The notes beneath the pieces were generated by a model, which saw only the letters and a list, made by a program, of their open reading frames with translations, had not been told where the DNA came from and ran no database searches. The position numbers and the translations under genes were made by a program. Shown piece by piece: positions 9,407 to 18,743 of a stretch of DNA of 64,000 nucleotides. Location: positions 62,001 to 126,000 of the forward strand of contig JASFKW010000001.1 in the NCBI GenBank assembly GCA_050118435.1. The letters run 5' to 3'. This DNA is from Thiogranum sp050118435 (GTDB taxonomy: Bacteria; Pseudomonadota; Gammaproteobacteria; DSM-19610). Numbering within the stretch: the first letter of the stretch is position 1; each line of letters opens with the position of its first letter.

Positions 9407-9948
9407 TAGCAGACCTCCCCCGGGGAATCCGCGCGAGAAAGCATTCTCCCCCGCGGCTAATGCTCACCACATGATCCCCCGTTTAATATTACAGGGCACG
9501 ATCGGGACGCAGACGTCCTAGCCCTTCCTAGGCGCCCCCTTGTGAAGAGCGTGGCCGACATGCACGCTGCCCCCGGTGATCTCGATTTTCTCCAGTTTCA
9601 ATCCTACTTGCGGTCGACGAGCGACCAATGAGAAAGCTGCGCAGTAGAAATAGCCAGTTTGGGCGACCTGCCCGCACCGGCGGCCCCATCGACCAGTGAG
9701 CTAAAATAGTATAGCCAATATAGGCTCTGCTGACTTTGTCGATTTCCGGAATCTTGTACCCCGCCCCCTAAGGGTTTCCCCGGTGCGCCGACTGACCAGC
9801 ACGGGATGCTTATCTCGCAGCTAACGGTAGTGGGTGACCAGCGCCTTGCCCGGGAACGAACACTTACAGTCATGCAACCAATCTCCAGGAACGATTGGGT
9901 TGGGCTGATTCCCGCCGTCGGGCATCATAGGACTTCGCCGACGAGTGA
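9407..9948. other. AT-richer intergenic stretch without a recognised gene
   Basis: About 540 bases with no convincing coding frame. The sequence is visibly richer in A+T than the flanks (for instance around 9478-9500 and 9700-9740, with AATATTACAG and AGTATAGCCAATATAGG). Together with the glycosyltransferase/DUF4910 pair it looks like the edge of an acquired segment. No direct repeats, integrase or tRNA were seen. Confidence 0.45.
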
Positions 9949-10215
9949 TTATGCGAACGCGCAGCGGAGACCTTCCGTAAGTAACATTCCAACGCACCAA
10001 ACCCCAAAAAACACGAACAGCGTGCCGAGTATTGTTACCAGGCAGAGGGCGGTGTGCCTGTCTTTGTTCTCATGGCTCGGGTAGGTAGCCTCAATGCGCC
10101 GCCAGCACCAGCTGGTCAGGAATATCCAGATCAGAATGGCGGGCACCCATGGTGCGGCGGTCAACATGAGGTTCAGCAAGTCGATCTGGAGCGGGCTGAG
10201 AGCTGAGCAATCCAT
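9949..10215 (-). CDS. Small two-helix membrane protein, unknown
   Basis: An 88-residue frame beginning MDCSALSPLQIDLL. Two hydrophobic segments are clear, about residues 17-35 (MLTAAPWVPAILIWIF) and 55-76 (LCLVTILGTLFVFFGVWCV), separated by a charged loop rich in His, Lys and Arg. The frame stays open 28 codons further upstream to 10299, but this start begins a hydrophobic protein cleanly. No strong ribosome binding site is visible, and the DNA is AT-richer than the genome average. I do not recognise a family. It is plausible as a real small inner-membrane protein of acquired origin. Confidence 0.45.
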   Translation of the reverse strand: MDCSALSPLQIDLLNLMLTAAPWVPAILIWIFLTSWCWRRIEATYPSHENKDRHTALCLVTILGTLFVFFGVWCVGMLLTEGLRCAFA

Positions 10216-10412
10216 AAGGCAAAAGTAGCATATACGAGGGCGGGAAGCGCAGTGCTTTGAATAGCGCAGATTCTGGCTGTGTCGTTGCCGATAATTCAAC
10301 GCTTGGCATGGCTATACCGCGTGCGCAAATTTGGTGAACGGAAAAACGCTTGCACTATGAGCCACAATTCATCTTGCACCTCGACTTAATATCAGCATCG
10401 ACCGAGGGAATG

Positions 10413-13400
10413 TCACCTCTCCGGAGCGGCAAGCTCCGCTTCGAGCCTGCGTCGCACGCGCTGCGGCGAGCCGGTGTTCCGGGCCATGCGGTCGTAGGCG
10501 ACCGGAACCACCAGCAGCGTGAACAGCGTGGCCGCCAGGATGCCGGACAGGATCACGGTGCCGATGACCACGCGCGTCTCAGTCCCGGCGCCGCTCGACA
10601 ACAGCAGCGGTATGGAACCGGCGGCGGTGGTGATGCCGGTCATGACGATCGGCCGCAACCGCACTTCGGCGGCCTCCAGCAGGGCGTCGCGAAATGGTCT
10701 GCCTGCATCGCGCAGCTGGTTGGCGAACTCGACAATGAGGATGCCATTCTTGGCCGACAGGCCGACCAGCATGATCAGGCCGATCTGGCTGTAGAGGTTG
10801 AGGGTCTGGCCGGTGGCATAGAGCCCCAGCAGTGCGCCCGCCATGGCCAGCGGCACCGTCAGCATGATCACCAGCGGGTGGACCCAGCTCTCAAACTGGG
10901 CGGCCAGCACCAGGAACACCACCACAATGCCCAGCAAAAAGGTGAACATGATGGACTCCCCGGCGAACTTGTAGTCCTGGGACTGTCCCTTGTAATCGAT
11001 GATGACATTACCCGGCAGATGCTCCCTGACCAACTGCTCCAGGCCGGCGAGCGCATCGCCCAAAGCGATGCCCTCGGCGAGGTTCGCCTCCAGGGTAATG
11101 GCACGCACCCGGTTGTAACGGTTGAGCTGGATGGAATCCGCGAACTCCTCCAACTGCACCAGGTTCGACAGCGGGATGAGAGCGCCGCTTCGCTCGGAGC
11201 GGACATAAATGTTCTGCAGGTCATTCGGCGTGCGCTGGGCCTCGCGCTCGCCTTCGAGAATGACGTCGTACTCCTCACCGGCGTCGATATAGGTGGTCAC
11301 CCGGCGCGAGCCGAGCATGGTTTCCAGCGTACGTCCGATGCTCCCGACGGTGACGCCGAGCTCGGCGGTGCGGTCATAGTCGATGATTACGCGCAGCTGC
11401 GGCTTGGTCTCCTTGTAGTCCCAGTCGAGGCCCACGACCCCGGGGTTGTTGCGCTCGATTTCTTCCACCAGGATGTCACGCCACTCGGCGAGCTGGGGGT
11501 AAGTACCGCCGCCGATGACGAACTGCACCGGCTTCTGGATGCGCGCGCCGAAGCCCTGGCGCATCACCGGGAAAACCCGCACGCCGGGCAGGTCGGCGAG
11601 GCGTTGTCGCACGTCGTCCATGATCTCCCAGGCCGAGCGCCGAGCGGACCAGTCGCTGAGCACGTTGATGACGATGCCGGTGTTGAAGATTTCGAAGTTG
11701 CCGAAGGCGCGCGGCGCGCGCACCAGCAGACGCTGGATCTCACCGCTTTCCACCAGCGGCATCATGCGCCGCTCAATCTCGGTCATATAACCGGCAATAT
11801 ATTTGTACGATGAGCCCTCGGGTCCGGTCACCATCAGGTAGAAGACACCCCGGTCCTCCTTGGGCGCGTATTCATCGGGAATCCGCTCCAGCAGCCACAG
11901 AGAGGCGGCCAGAATGGCGAGGAAAGCGAGGCCCACGGCCCAGGCGTGGCGCAGCGCGCCGAGCAGCATCCCGTGATAGCCGCGCCGGACCTTGCCGAAC
12001 ATCCAGTCCACGCCCTGGGAGAGGCGCGCCCGCTTCGCCCCTTCCGGCAGCACCTTGGAGGCCAGCATGGAGGACAGCGAGAGCGCGACAAAGCTGGAAA
12101 AGGACACCGCGGCGGCCATGGTCAGGGCGAACTCGGAAAACAGCCGGCCGATGTCGCCCTGCAGGAAGGCGATGGGCACGAACACCGCGACCAGCACCAC
12201 GGTGGTGGCGATCACCGCAAAGCCCACTTGGCGGGTGCCGCGAAACGCCGCCACCAGACGCGACTCACCGTACTGTTCCACGCGCCGGTGGATGTTCTCG
12301 AGCACGACGATGGCGTCGTCGACCACCAGACCGATGGCCAGGACCAGCGCCAGCAGCGTGAGGATGTTGATGGAAAAATCCAGCGCCAGCAGCACCAGGA
12401 AGGTCGCCACCAGCGACACAGGCACGGTCACCGCCGGCACCAGCATGGCGCGCACGCTGCCGAGGAACAGGTAGATCACCCCGATGACCAGGGCGATGGC
12501 GATGAACAGGGTCTTGTAGACTTCACGAATCGCGCCCTCGACAAAAACCGAGCTGTCATAGCTCTGCTTGAGGGTCATCCCCTCGGGCAGGCCCGTGTTG
12601 ATGCGCGCCATCTCCGCCTTGGCGGCCTTGGCGACCGCGAGCGTGTTGGCGGTCGACTGTTTGATGATGCCGATGCCGACCATCGGCACCCCGTTGCCGC
12701 GGAAGAACAGGCGGTCCTCGGCGGTCCCGCGCTCCACCCGCGCCACGTCGCCGAGGCGTACCAGATAGCCAGCGGCGCCGCGCGCCAGCACCAGCTGCGC
12801 GAAATCCTCGGCGCCGATGAACATGCGCTCGGTGCGTACGGTGAACTGCCGGTCTTCGGAGTCGATGCTTCCGGCGGGCAGCTCCAGGTTTTCGGCCCGC
12901 AGCGCGGCTTCGACATCAGCCACTGTCAGGTCGCGGGCAGCCAGCTCGCGCCGGTCCAGCCAGATGCGCATGGCGTACACCTGACCGCCGCCGATGCGCA
13001 CCCGCGCAACGCCGTCGAGCACCGAGAATCGGTCCACCAGGTAGCGATCGGCGTAGTCGGTCAGCTCGGGGACGGTCATGCGGTCGCTGACCAGGTTGAG
13101 CCACATGATAACCTCTTCGTTGCTGTCGACCTTCTGAATTTCCGGCGGATCGGCCTCCTCGGGCAGGTCGTCGAGGATACTCGACACCCGATCACGGATA
13201 TCGTTGGCCGCCCCGTCGATGTCACGGTCGACGCTGAATTCGACATTGATGACCGAACGGCCGTCTTCACTGCTGGACTCGATGAAGCGGATACCCTCGA
13301 CACCGGAAATCCGGTCCTCGATGAGCTCTGTGACGCGGGTTTCGATCACATTGGCGGCGGCACCCGGATACAGGGTTTCCACCGACACCACGGGCGGATC

Positions 13401-13520
13401 GATATCCGGGTACTCGCGCAGCGGCAATCGGTCGAAGGACACCAGGCCGAAGGCGATCAGGAGCAGGGACATCACCGAGGCGAGCACCGGCCGGGTGATC
13501 GAGAGGTCGGAGAGGATCAC
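10413..13520 (-). CDS. RND efflux pump inner-membrane subunit (HAE1 type)
   Basis: A 1035-residue proton-driven RND transporter, the usual length for AcrB/MexB-like pumps. Twelve helices are arranged as one, a large periplasmic domain, five, a second periplasmic domain, then six. The proton-relay residues are present: the Asp pair in TM4 (LVVDDAIVVLENI) and the Lys in TM10 (LSAKNGILIVEFA). The start is a GTG at 13520 that overlaps the adaptor gene stop (GTGA), so the two are translationally coupled. No outer-membrane channel gene lies nearby, so a shared TolC-like partner elsewhere is likely. Hydrophobic drugs, detergents or lipids are typical substrates of the family; this one's substrate cannot be read from sequence. 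Confidence 0.93.
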   Translation of the reverse strand: MILSDLSITRPVLASVMSLLLIAFGLVSFDRLPLREYPDIDPPVVSVETLYPGAAANVIETRVTELIEDRISGVEGIRFIESSSEDGRSVINVEFSVDRDIDGAANDIRDRVSSILDDLPEEADPPEIQKVDSNEEVIMWLNLVSDRMTVPELTDYADRYLVDRFSVLDGVARVRIGGGQVYAMRIWLDRRELAARDLTVADVEAALRAENLELPAGSIDSEDRQFTVRTERMFIGAEDFAQLVLARGAAGYLVRLGDVARVERGTAEDRLFFRGNGVPMVGIGIIKQSTANTLAVAKAAKAEMARINTGLPEGMTLKQSYDSSVFVEGAIREVYKTLFIAIALVIGVIYLFLGSVRAMLVPAVTVPVSLVATFLVLLALDFSINILTLLALVLAIGLVVDDAIVVLENIHRRVEQYGESRLVAAFRGTRQVGFAVIATTVVLVAVFVPIAFLQGDIGRLFSEFALTMAAAVSFSSFVALSLSSMLASKVLPEGAKRARLSQGVDWMFGKVRRGYHGMLLGALRHAWAVGLAFLAILAASLWLLERIPDEYAPKEDRGVFYLMVTGPEGSSYKYIAGYMTEIERRMMPLVESGEIQRLLVRAPRAFGNFEIFNTGIVINVLSDWSARRSAWEIMDDVRQRLADLPGVRVFPVMRQGFGARIQKPVQFVIGGGTYPQLAEWRDILVEEIERNNPGVVGLDWDYKETKPQLRVIIDYDRTAELGVTVGSIGRTLETMLGSRRVTTYIDAGEEYDVILEGEREAQRTPNDLQNIYVRSERSGALIPLSNLVQLEEFADSIQLNRYNRVRAITLEANLAEGIALGDALAGLEQLVREHLPGNVIIDYKGQSQDYKFAGESIMFTFLLGIVVVFLVLAAQFESWVHPLVIMLTVPLAMAGALLGLYATGQTLNLYSQIGLIMLVGLSAKNGILIVEFANQLRDAGRPFRDALLEAAEVRLRPIVMTGITTAAGSIPLLLSSGAGTETRVVIGTVILSGILAATLFTLLVVPVAYDRMARNTGSPQRVRRRLEAELAAPER

Positions 13521-14614
13521 TGAGCGCTACCGTCATCGAGTGACTGCAGCAGCTCGGCGTAAGGCGTGCTGCCGTCGTCCACGGCGGCGATGCGAACTTG
13601 CTGTCCCGGCCTCACCTTGAGCGTGCCGTGGCTGACCACCCGTTCCCCCGCCGCCAGACCTTCGAGCACCTCGACCTCGCCGGGACGGCGCGCCCCGATG
13701 CGGATTTCACGCCGGACCACGGTGTTGCCCTGCTCGCCGTCGACCACCAGGACGGCCTGTCGGTCGCCTACCGGTAGCAACGCTTCCTCGGGAATGACCA
13801 GCGCATCCCGCGGGTTTTTCAGCAGCTCCACCCGCATCAGCAGCCCCGGCTTGAGCGCACGGTCGGGATTGGGCAGAACGGCCCTGACGCGGATGGAACG
13901 GGTGGCCGGGTCGACCCGGCTGCCCACCGCCTTCACCTTGCCCTCGAAGCTGCGCCCCGGAAAGGCGTGCGCCCGGGCGCTGATGGCCAGGCCGGGCCGC
14001 AGGCTGCCCAGGTAGGTGCTCGGCACCTCGAAATCGAGCTTCATCACCGAATCGTCGTCCAGCGTGATAATCGGATCGCCCGGCTCGACCAGCGCACCCA
14101 CGCTCAGGTCCCGCAATCCCACCACGCCGGCAAAGGGCGCCTTGATCAAACGGTCGGCGAGCCGCGATTCGATGGCAGCAAGGCGGGCGCGAGCGGTTTC
14201 CCACTGACGGCGACGCTCGTCGAGCAGCGACTTGGCGGCCGTGCCCTGCGCCTCGAGCGACTGCACCCGCTGGAACTGGCGGTAGGCCTCGTCCTTCAGG
14301 GCGCGCGCCTCCTCGAGCTGGGCGTGCTCCTCGGCGCTGGTCATCTCCACCAGCACCTGGCCCATCTCCACCCGGCCACCGTCCTCGAAGTGAGTGGCGC
14401 TGATGGTCTCCGTGACCGACGCCGTGAGCGTCACGGACTCGGCGGCACGCAGCGTCCCGAGCGCCTCGACGCGGTCGACGAAGTGAGCGACACGGGCCTC
14501 GGAGACAATCACCTTCGGTGGCTGCCCTCCCCCGGGCTGGGCGGCGGCCCCGGACAGGACGAGGGCGCAGACGAGGAGCGGGCACAGGGCCCGAGAAACG
14601 CACAGGCTGATCAT
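13517..14614 (-). CDS. RND efflux periplasmic adaptor (membrane fusion protein)
   Basis: A 365-residue HlyD/MexA-type adaptor that joins the pump to an outer-membrane channel. The start at 14614 (MISLCVSRALCPLLVC) gives a signal peptide ending near SGAAAQ. It is preferred to a 31-codon extension that is not signal-like. The order is standard: lipoyl half (TLTASVTETISATHFEDGGRV region), alpha-helical hairpin about residues 85-140 (HAQLEEARALKDEAYRQF, then WETARARLAAIE), second lipoyl half (IKAPFAGVVGLRDLSVG), beta-barrel (RVDPATRSIRVRA) and the membrane-proximal domain. The gene overlaps the pump gene by four bases, forming a two-gene operon. Confidence 0.92.
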   Translation of the reverse strand: MISLCVSRALCPLLVCALVLSGAAAQPGGGQPPKVIVSEARVAHFVDRVEALGTLRAAESVTLTASVTETISATHFEDGGRVEMGQVLVEMTSAEEHAQLEEARALKDEAYRQFQRVQSLEAQGTAAKSLLDERRRQWETARARLAAIESRLADRLIKAPFAGVVGLRDLSVGALVEPGDPIITLDDDSVMKLDFEVPSTYLGSLRPGLAISARAHAFPGRSFEGKVKAVGSRVDPATRSIRVRAVLPNPDRALKPGLLMRVELLKNPRDALVIPEEALLPVGDRQAVLVVDGEQGNTVVRREIRIGARRPGEVEVLEGLAAGERVVSHGTLKVRPGQQVRIAAVDDGSTPYAELLQSLDDGSAQ

Positions 14615-14840
14615 GCTCGAGATGCCGGGCGGCGGACCCGGTTTGTTCCTCTGAAATCGCGACCCTGGATCCGGAATCGTACCGTACAGACTGTGTTTGC
14701 GGAACAAAGTTCAGGAGGCTGCAGCCGTTCGCGCCGTCCGTCGGCCGGGAACTGCCCGGTTGCATACGGCTAATGCAGGCGCAGGGCTTCGATCGTCTAG
14801 TCCGACAGGCCGTAGATCCCTGTCCCGACCAACTCGATCA

Positions 14841-15215
14841 TCAGTCGCCCGGTTCGGCCAGCCACACCTCGGCACTGGCGACCTCGTCCAGATCAAAACC
14901 CCTCACTTTCACGCCCGGAAGCAGGGCCCCCTCGATTTCGCTTGCCGTTTTGACCCAGCCCGGACCGGCCAGAACGGCAACCCGGTCGAACCTGGCAATG
15001 AAGCGGAACAGCTCGGGAAGACGCGAAAGCTCGACGACGATGGCCCCCAGCGTCGGCAGGTCGAATTCGGGAATTCGAAACAACATCCGCCCGTTTTCGA
15101 TCTTCTCCGCTTTACTGATCAGCTCGTCGAGGGCGAGTTTCATGCCGTCGCTGTCGATCTTGCCGCTGAGCTCGACATCCAGCCGATTCGGGCCGTTTCG
15201 GATTACTCGAAACAT
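14841..15215 (-). CDS. SpoIIAA-like STAS-fold protein
   Basis: A 124-residue cytoplasmic protein of the SpoIIAA-like (PF11964-type) group. The start at 15215 (MFRVIRNGPNRLDVEL) follows a good GAGGAG site; the open frame runs further upstream but is not protein-like. The pattern fits the family: SGKIDSDGMKLALDELISKAEKIENG in the first half, then FRFIARFDRVAVLAG and the final EVWLAEPGD. Family members bind membranes or lipids or act in stress regulation, but a defined role is lacking. It lies alone on the minus strand, divergent from the GH13 gene. Confidence 0.8.
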   Translation of the reverse strand: MFRVIRNGPNRLDVELSGKIDSDGMKLALDELISKAEKIENGRMLFRIPEFDLPTLGAIVVELSRLPELFRFIARFDRVAVLAGPGWVKTASEIEGALLPGVKVRGFDLDEVASAEVWLAEPGD

Positions 15216-15517
15216 GGAAGCTCCTCGGCGTCTTTGCGTATGAGCATGATACCGGCTCGACCCGGGAAACCGGCGATTCCCACTGGGTGCCCCGTGCGTG
15301 GCCTCTTCGGAAGCGGTTCCCCGTTGTCCGACCGGGTCCGAACGGCAGCATCCGCCGCGGCAACACAAACCCTGCGCCGCTCCGGCAGCCGCGCTGGCCA
15401 CCCGCCAAAGCCTATCCTCCGGCGCCGCGAGCGCCGGCTACGTTTCCATATGGAGCTTTTCTGATTAGAATAGCGAATTTTCCCGCAACTGGCGACGTCG
15501 ACACATCTCCTACCCGT

Positions 15518-17320
15518 ATGGCCGCTAATACACAATCAGACAGCAGCTCGGGCGTCACGGCCACCGAAGCCGTGCCGAGCAGAACCGTGCTTCCGAAGGG
15601 CGTAATGTTCAACGCCTACCCCGACAGCATTGGCCGAAACCTGGCTGATGCCGTACGTATGCTCAGGAGACCGGAATTCAAGGACGTTTTTTCCTTGTTC
15701 TACATCCTCCCCACCATCTTCAACAGCGATCTGGATCGCGGCTTTTCGATCATCGATTACGACCTCAATGACGAGCTCGCTTCCCGCGATGATCTGGAGA
15801 AACTCCACGAGCTCAATGTCATGTTCAAGCTCGACCTGGTCTTGAATCACCTCTCGACAGCGTCGCCTCAGTTTCAGGACCTGTTGGCGAAGGGAGACGA
15901 ATCAAAATACAAGACCTTCTTCATTGACTGGAACGAGTTCTGGCGTTTACACGGAGAGATGGGCCCCGAAGGTTATGTGATTCCCCGGGAAGAATACCTG
16001 CAGAAGCTTTTCACCCGAAAGCCAGGGCTTCCAATCTTCAAAGTACGCTTTCCGGATGGCTCCGAGCGGCCTTACTGGAACACATTTTACCAGGAGGTCG
16101 TGTACAACGAAGTAACCGCCCACGATCTGCTGCACAAGCTCGGAATCGAAGAGCTCACCCAGGAAGACGCGGAGAAAATTGCTGCCATCGTGAATGGGCT
16201 GCTGAGCGCCAGGCAGGACCTCAGCGAGCTCGATCTGGGCGACTATTCCCATCATCACGATGATGTCGCTGCCCTTGTCGAGCAGAACCGCAAATACCTA
16301 GGGCAAATGGATCTGAACGCGCAGTCGGAGGAAGTCTGGGAGTTTTACGACGAGACCCTGAAAAAGCTGCACGAGCACGGCGGCAAGCTTGTCAGACTCG
16401 ATGCATTCGCCTATCTCCACAAGGAACCGGGCAAGAACAACTTCTTCAACAAACCTGCGACTTGGGACTATCTCGAGCGGCTGAAGCAGATCGCGAGTAA
16501 GTATGATCTGATTCTGCTGCCCGAAATACACGCTGAGTATGGCACCCGGCTCCACGAGGAGGTCGCAGGGAGAGGGTTCCCCATCTACGATTTCTTTTTC
16601 CCGGGTCTGGTTATCGACGCCCTGGACCGCGGGACGAATCGCCACCTTTTGCGCTGGATCAACGAAATCATTGAGAAGGACATCAAGACAATCAACATGC
16701 TCGGGTGTCACGACGGCATCCCTGTCCTCGATTTGAGAGGAAGCGAATACGCCGGCGATCCGGGCGAGGGCTTACTGAGCGAGCCGGAGATCGCCGCCGT
16801 CATCGACAGAATCATGGACAGGGGCGGGCGGGTGAAAAACCTCTACGGCCCGGACGGCAAGAAGATAGCGTATTACCAGGTCAATGCCACGTTCTTCAGC
16901 GCCCTCGGGGAAGACGAGAGGAAGCTGCGTCTCGCCAGGGCAATCCAGATGTTCATGCCGGGGCTTCCCCAGGTATGGTATCTGGATCTGTTCGCCGGAA
17001 AGAACGATTACGAAGCGGCGGACAAGAGCGGCGCGGCGGGGCACAAGGAGATCAACCGCACGACGCTCACAGAGGGCGATATCGAGCAGGGTCTCACCCG
17101 CATTGTGGTGCGCGATCAGCTCGAGCTCATGAGGCTGCGCAACAGCTCGCCTGCTTTCCAGGGCCAGCTTCAGATCCACAGCTCCGAGGAGCACCGTTTG
17201 CACCTGACCTGGACACATCATGGTTGCATAGCGACCCTGAACGCTGACTTACGCGATCACAGCTTCAGCATCAAGCACAAGGGTGATGTCTGCGAAGAAT
17301 ATGTGACGACCTATCGCTGA
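15518..17320 (+). CDS. GH13 sucrose-phosphorylase-like glycosidase (subfamily 18 type)
   Basis: A 600-residue alpha-amylase superfamily enzyme resembling sucrose, glucosylglycerol or glucosylglycerate phosphorylases, which split a glucoside with phosphate to give glucose 1-phosphate. The barrel opens with MFNAYPDSIGRNL and continues with DLVLNHLS. The nucleophile Asp is in VRLDAFAY, the acid/base Glu in LLPEIHAEYG and the third carboxylate in CHDGIPVLD. An unusually long insert follows the NHLS strand (about residues 125-265). The start is unsure: 15518 (MAANTQSDSS) lacks a good binding site, while 15605 sits at the first core strand. Sucrose and trehalose genes in the same window make an osmolyte glucoside a likely substrate, but the specificity is inferred. 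Confidence 0.8.
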   Translation: MAANTQSDSSSGVTATEAVPSRTVLPKGVMFNAYPDSIGRNLADAVRMLRRPEFKDVFSLFYILPTIFNSDLDRGFSIIDYDLNDELASRDDLEKLHELNVMFKLDLVLNHLSTASPQFQDLLAKGDESKYKTFFIDWNEFWRLHGEMGPEGYVIPREEYLQKLFTRKPGLPIFKVRFPDGSERPYWNTFYQEVVYNEVTAHDLLHKLGIEELTQEDAEKIAAIVNGLLSARQDLSELDLGDYSHHHDDVAALVEQNRKYLGQMDLNAQSEEVWEFYDETLKKLHEHGGKLVRLDAFAYLHKEPGKNNFFNKPATWDYLERLKQIASKYDLILLPEIHAEYGTRLHEEVAGRGFPIYDFFFPGLVIDALDRGTNRHLLRWINEIIEKDIKTINMLGCHDGIPVLDLRGSEYAGDPGEGLLSEPEIAAVIDRIMDRGGRVKNLYGPDGKKIAYYQVNATFFSALGEDERKLRLARAIQMFMPGLPQVWYLDLFAGKNDYEAADKSGAAGHKEINRTTLTEGDIEQGLTRIVVRDQLELMRLRNSSPAFQGQLQIHSSEEHRLHLTWTHHGCIATLNADLRDHSFSIKHKGDVCEEYVTTYR

Positions 17321-17411
17321 GCCGGGGTTCAGGCCGGTGGATCGTCCGACGCAACATCCACGCCGGCTCATCGGATTCGCCGCTGCCGCCGTTGAGGCAA
17401 AAGACCCGTCT

Positions 17412-18512
17412 ATGAAATCGAGACCCTGGGCGAACCGACAACTTCGAAATCTAGTAACAGCCTGTCTTTGCAGCGGCGTGCTGACGGGTTGTACGGTTGT
17501 CGGACCCGCTGCCATGCACAGCGGACGGCTTGCCTACAACGAAGCCATTATCGAGACCGAGAATCAGCAGATTTTGCTGACCGTGGTCCGCAATCGTTAC
17601 CAGGAGACAAGCAACCTGCTGGCAGTATCCAGTGTCACAGCCAATGTCAGTGTCACCACGAGCACTGGTATCGAACTGGGGTTTGGCGATGATGACAATT
17701 TTGCCGGGAACCTGGTGCCCTTCAGCGGCGGGGTCATTTATGAGGAAAATCCAACGATTTCCTACGTTCCCGTTGGCGGATCACAGTATGCGCAGCAGCT
17801 GATGTCTCCGGTTCCTGTCGCGACCGTGGCGCAGCTTACGAGTACGAGGATTAATCCGGCTCTCTTCTATACCGCGCTGGTCGCGCGAGTAAACGGCATT
17901 CACAACCCGGATTTTCTGACCCCATCATCGGAGCTCGATCCGCGTTTCGGCCGCTTCGTTGAAATCATGACGGAGCTCACCCGAGCTCACCACCTGCACT
18001 GGGTACAGGATTCCGAACAGAACGGCGGTTTCGAGATCGTCATCGACCAGTATGCACCCGCCTTTGGAGCTCAGGTGAGAGAGCTGCTGAACCTCCTTGG
18101 GCTCCCCGGCCCACAGAACCGATCTTCGCAGATCGTTTTGCCGGTGAGCCTGGCGGTATTGGGTCGCAACACCGGCGGGATCGCAATCATCACACGCTCG
18201 ATTTTGAATTTGCTCGAGATTCTGTCAGCCGCCATAGAGGTCCCTGAAAAAGATCAGGCCGATGGAATAACCGCGAGTTTCCCCAGTCCGGGTCTGGCCG
18301 GACAGGAACTGCGCATTCGGTATGCTAAAACCAGACCCAAACACGCTTCGGTGGCAGTCGAGTATCGCAGCGGCTGGTTCTACATCGATGAGCGGGATCA
18401 AGCCACCAAGCAGTTCTTCCGCCTGCTGAGCGCGCTGCTGTCAGTGGCCATCGCCGAGAGCACGGCCACGGGCACCGCAGCCCCTGTTCTGACGGTACCT
18501 GTCAGCCGCTAG
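17412..18512 (+). CDS. Hypothetical lipoprotein
   Basis: A 366-residue protein I do not recognise. The start at 17412 gives a lipoprotein signal peptide with the lipobox LTGC (Cys at residue 27), which predicts anchoring to an outer or inner membrane face. The mature part begins with a conserved-looking segment (YNEAIIETENQQILLTVVRNR), then a Thr/Ser/Gly-rich stretch, and ends with a long hydrophobic helix (FFRLLSALLSVAIAE) before a Thr/Val-rich tail. It lies 91 bases after the GH13 gene on the same strand and could be co-transcribed with it, but nothing ties it to sugar metabolism. The DNA is somewhat less GC-rich than the downstream genes. Confidence 0.7.
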   Translation: MKSRPWANRQLRNLVTACLCSGVLTGCTVVGPAAMHSGRLAYNEAIIETENQQILLTVVRNRYQETSNLLAVSSVTANVSVTTSTGIELGFGDDDNFAGNLVPFSGGVIYEENPTISYVPVGGSQYAQQLMSPVPVATVAQLTSTRINPALFYTALVARVNGIHNPDFLTPSSELDPRFGRFVEIMTELTRAHHLHWVQDSEQNGGFEIVIDQYAPAFGAQVRELLNLLGLPGPQNRSSQIVLPVSLAVLGRNTGGIAIITRSILNLLEILSAAIEVPEKDQADGITASFPSPGLAGQELRIRYAKTRPKHASVAVEYRSGWFYIDERDQATKQFFRLLSALLSVAIAESTATGTAAPVLTVPVSR

Positions 18513-18743
18513 GCCCGGCGCATCCCATCACCGCGAAACTCACGCGCAGGCTGTTTGATCGCTTCTCACTGACCGCCTCCGCGGTTTTGCGGAAGAGAGC
18601 GATGACGCCGATCCGCATGAATTGAATCCCAATGCGCTGAATTTCTATATTCGCTGGGACTGGATGATGCAAGCCCGGAGGACGTCCATTACGCTTGGAC
18701 CCGTCCGCTACACGAGCATTCAACACTGCTGCAGAGGCCTGCT

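Noticed and set aside
11946..13523. 525-codon plus-strand frame (and another at 10350-11813) opposite the RND pump
   Set aside because: His/Gln/Arg-rich translations typical of the antisense of helical membrane genes; no binding site or domain.
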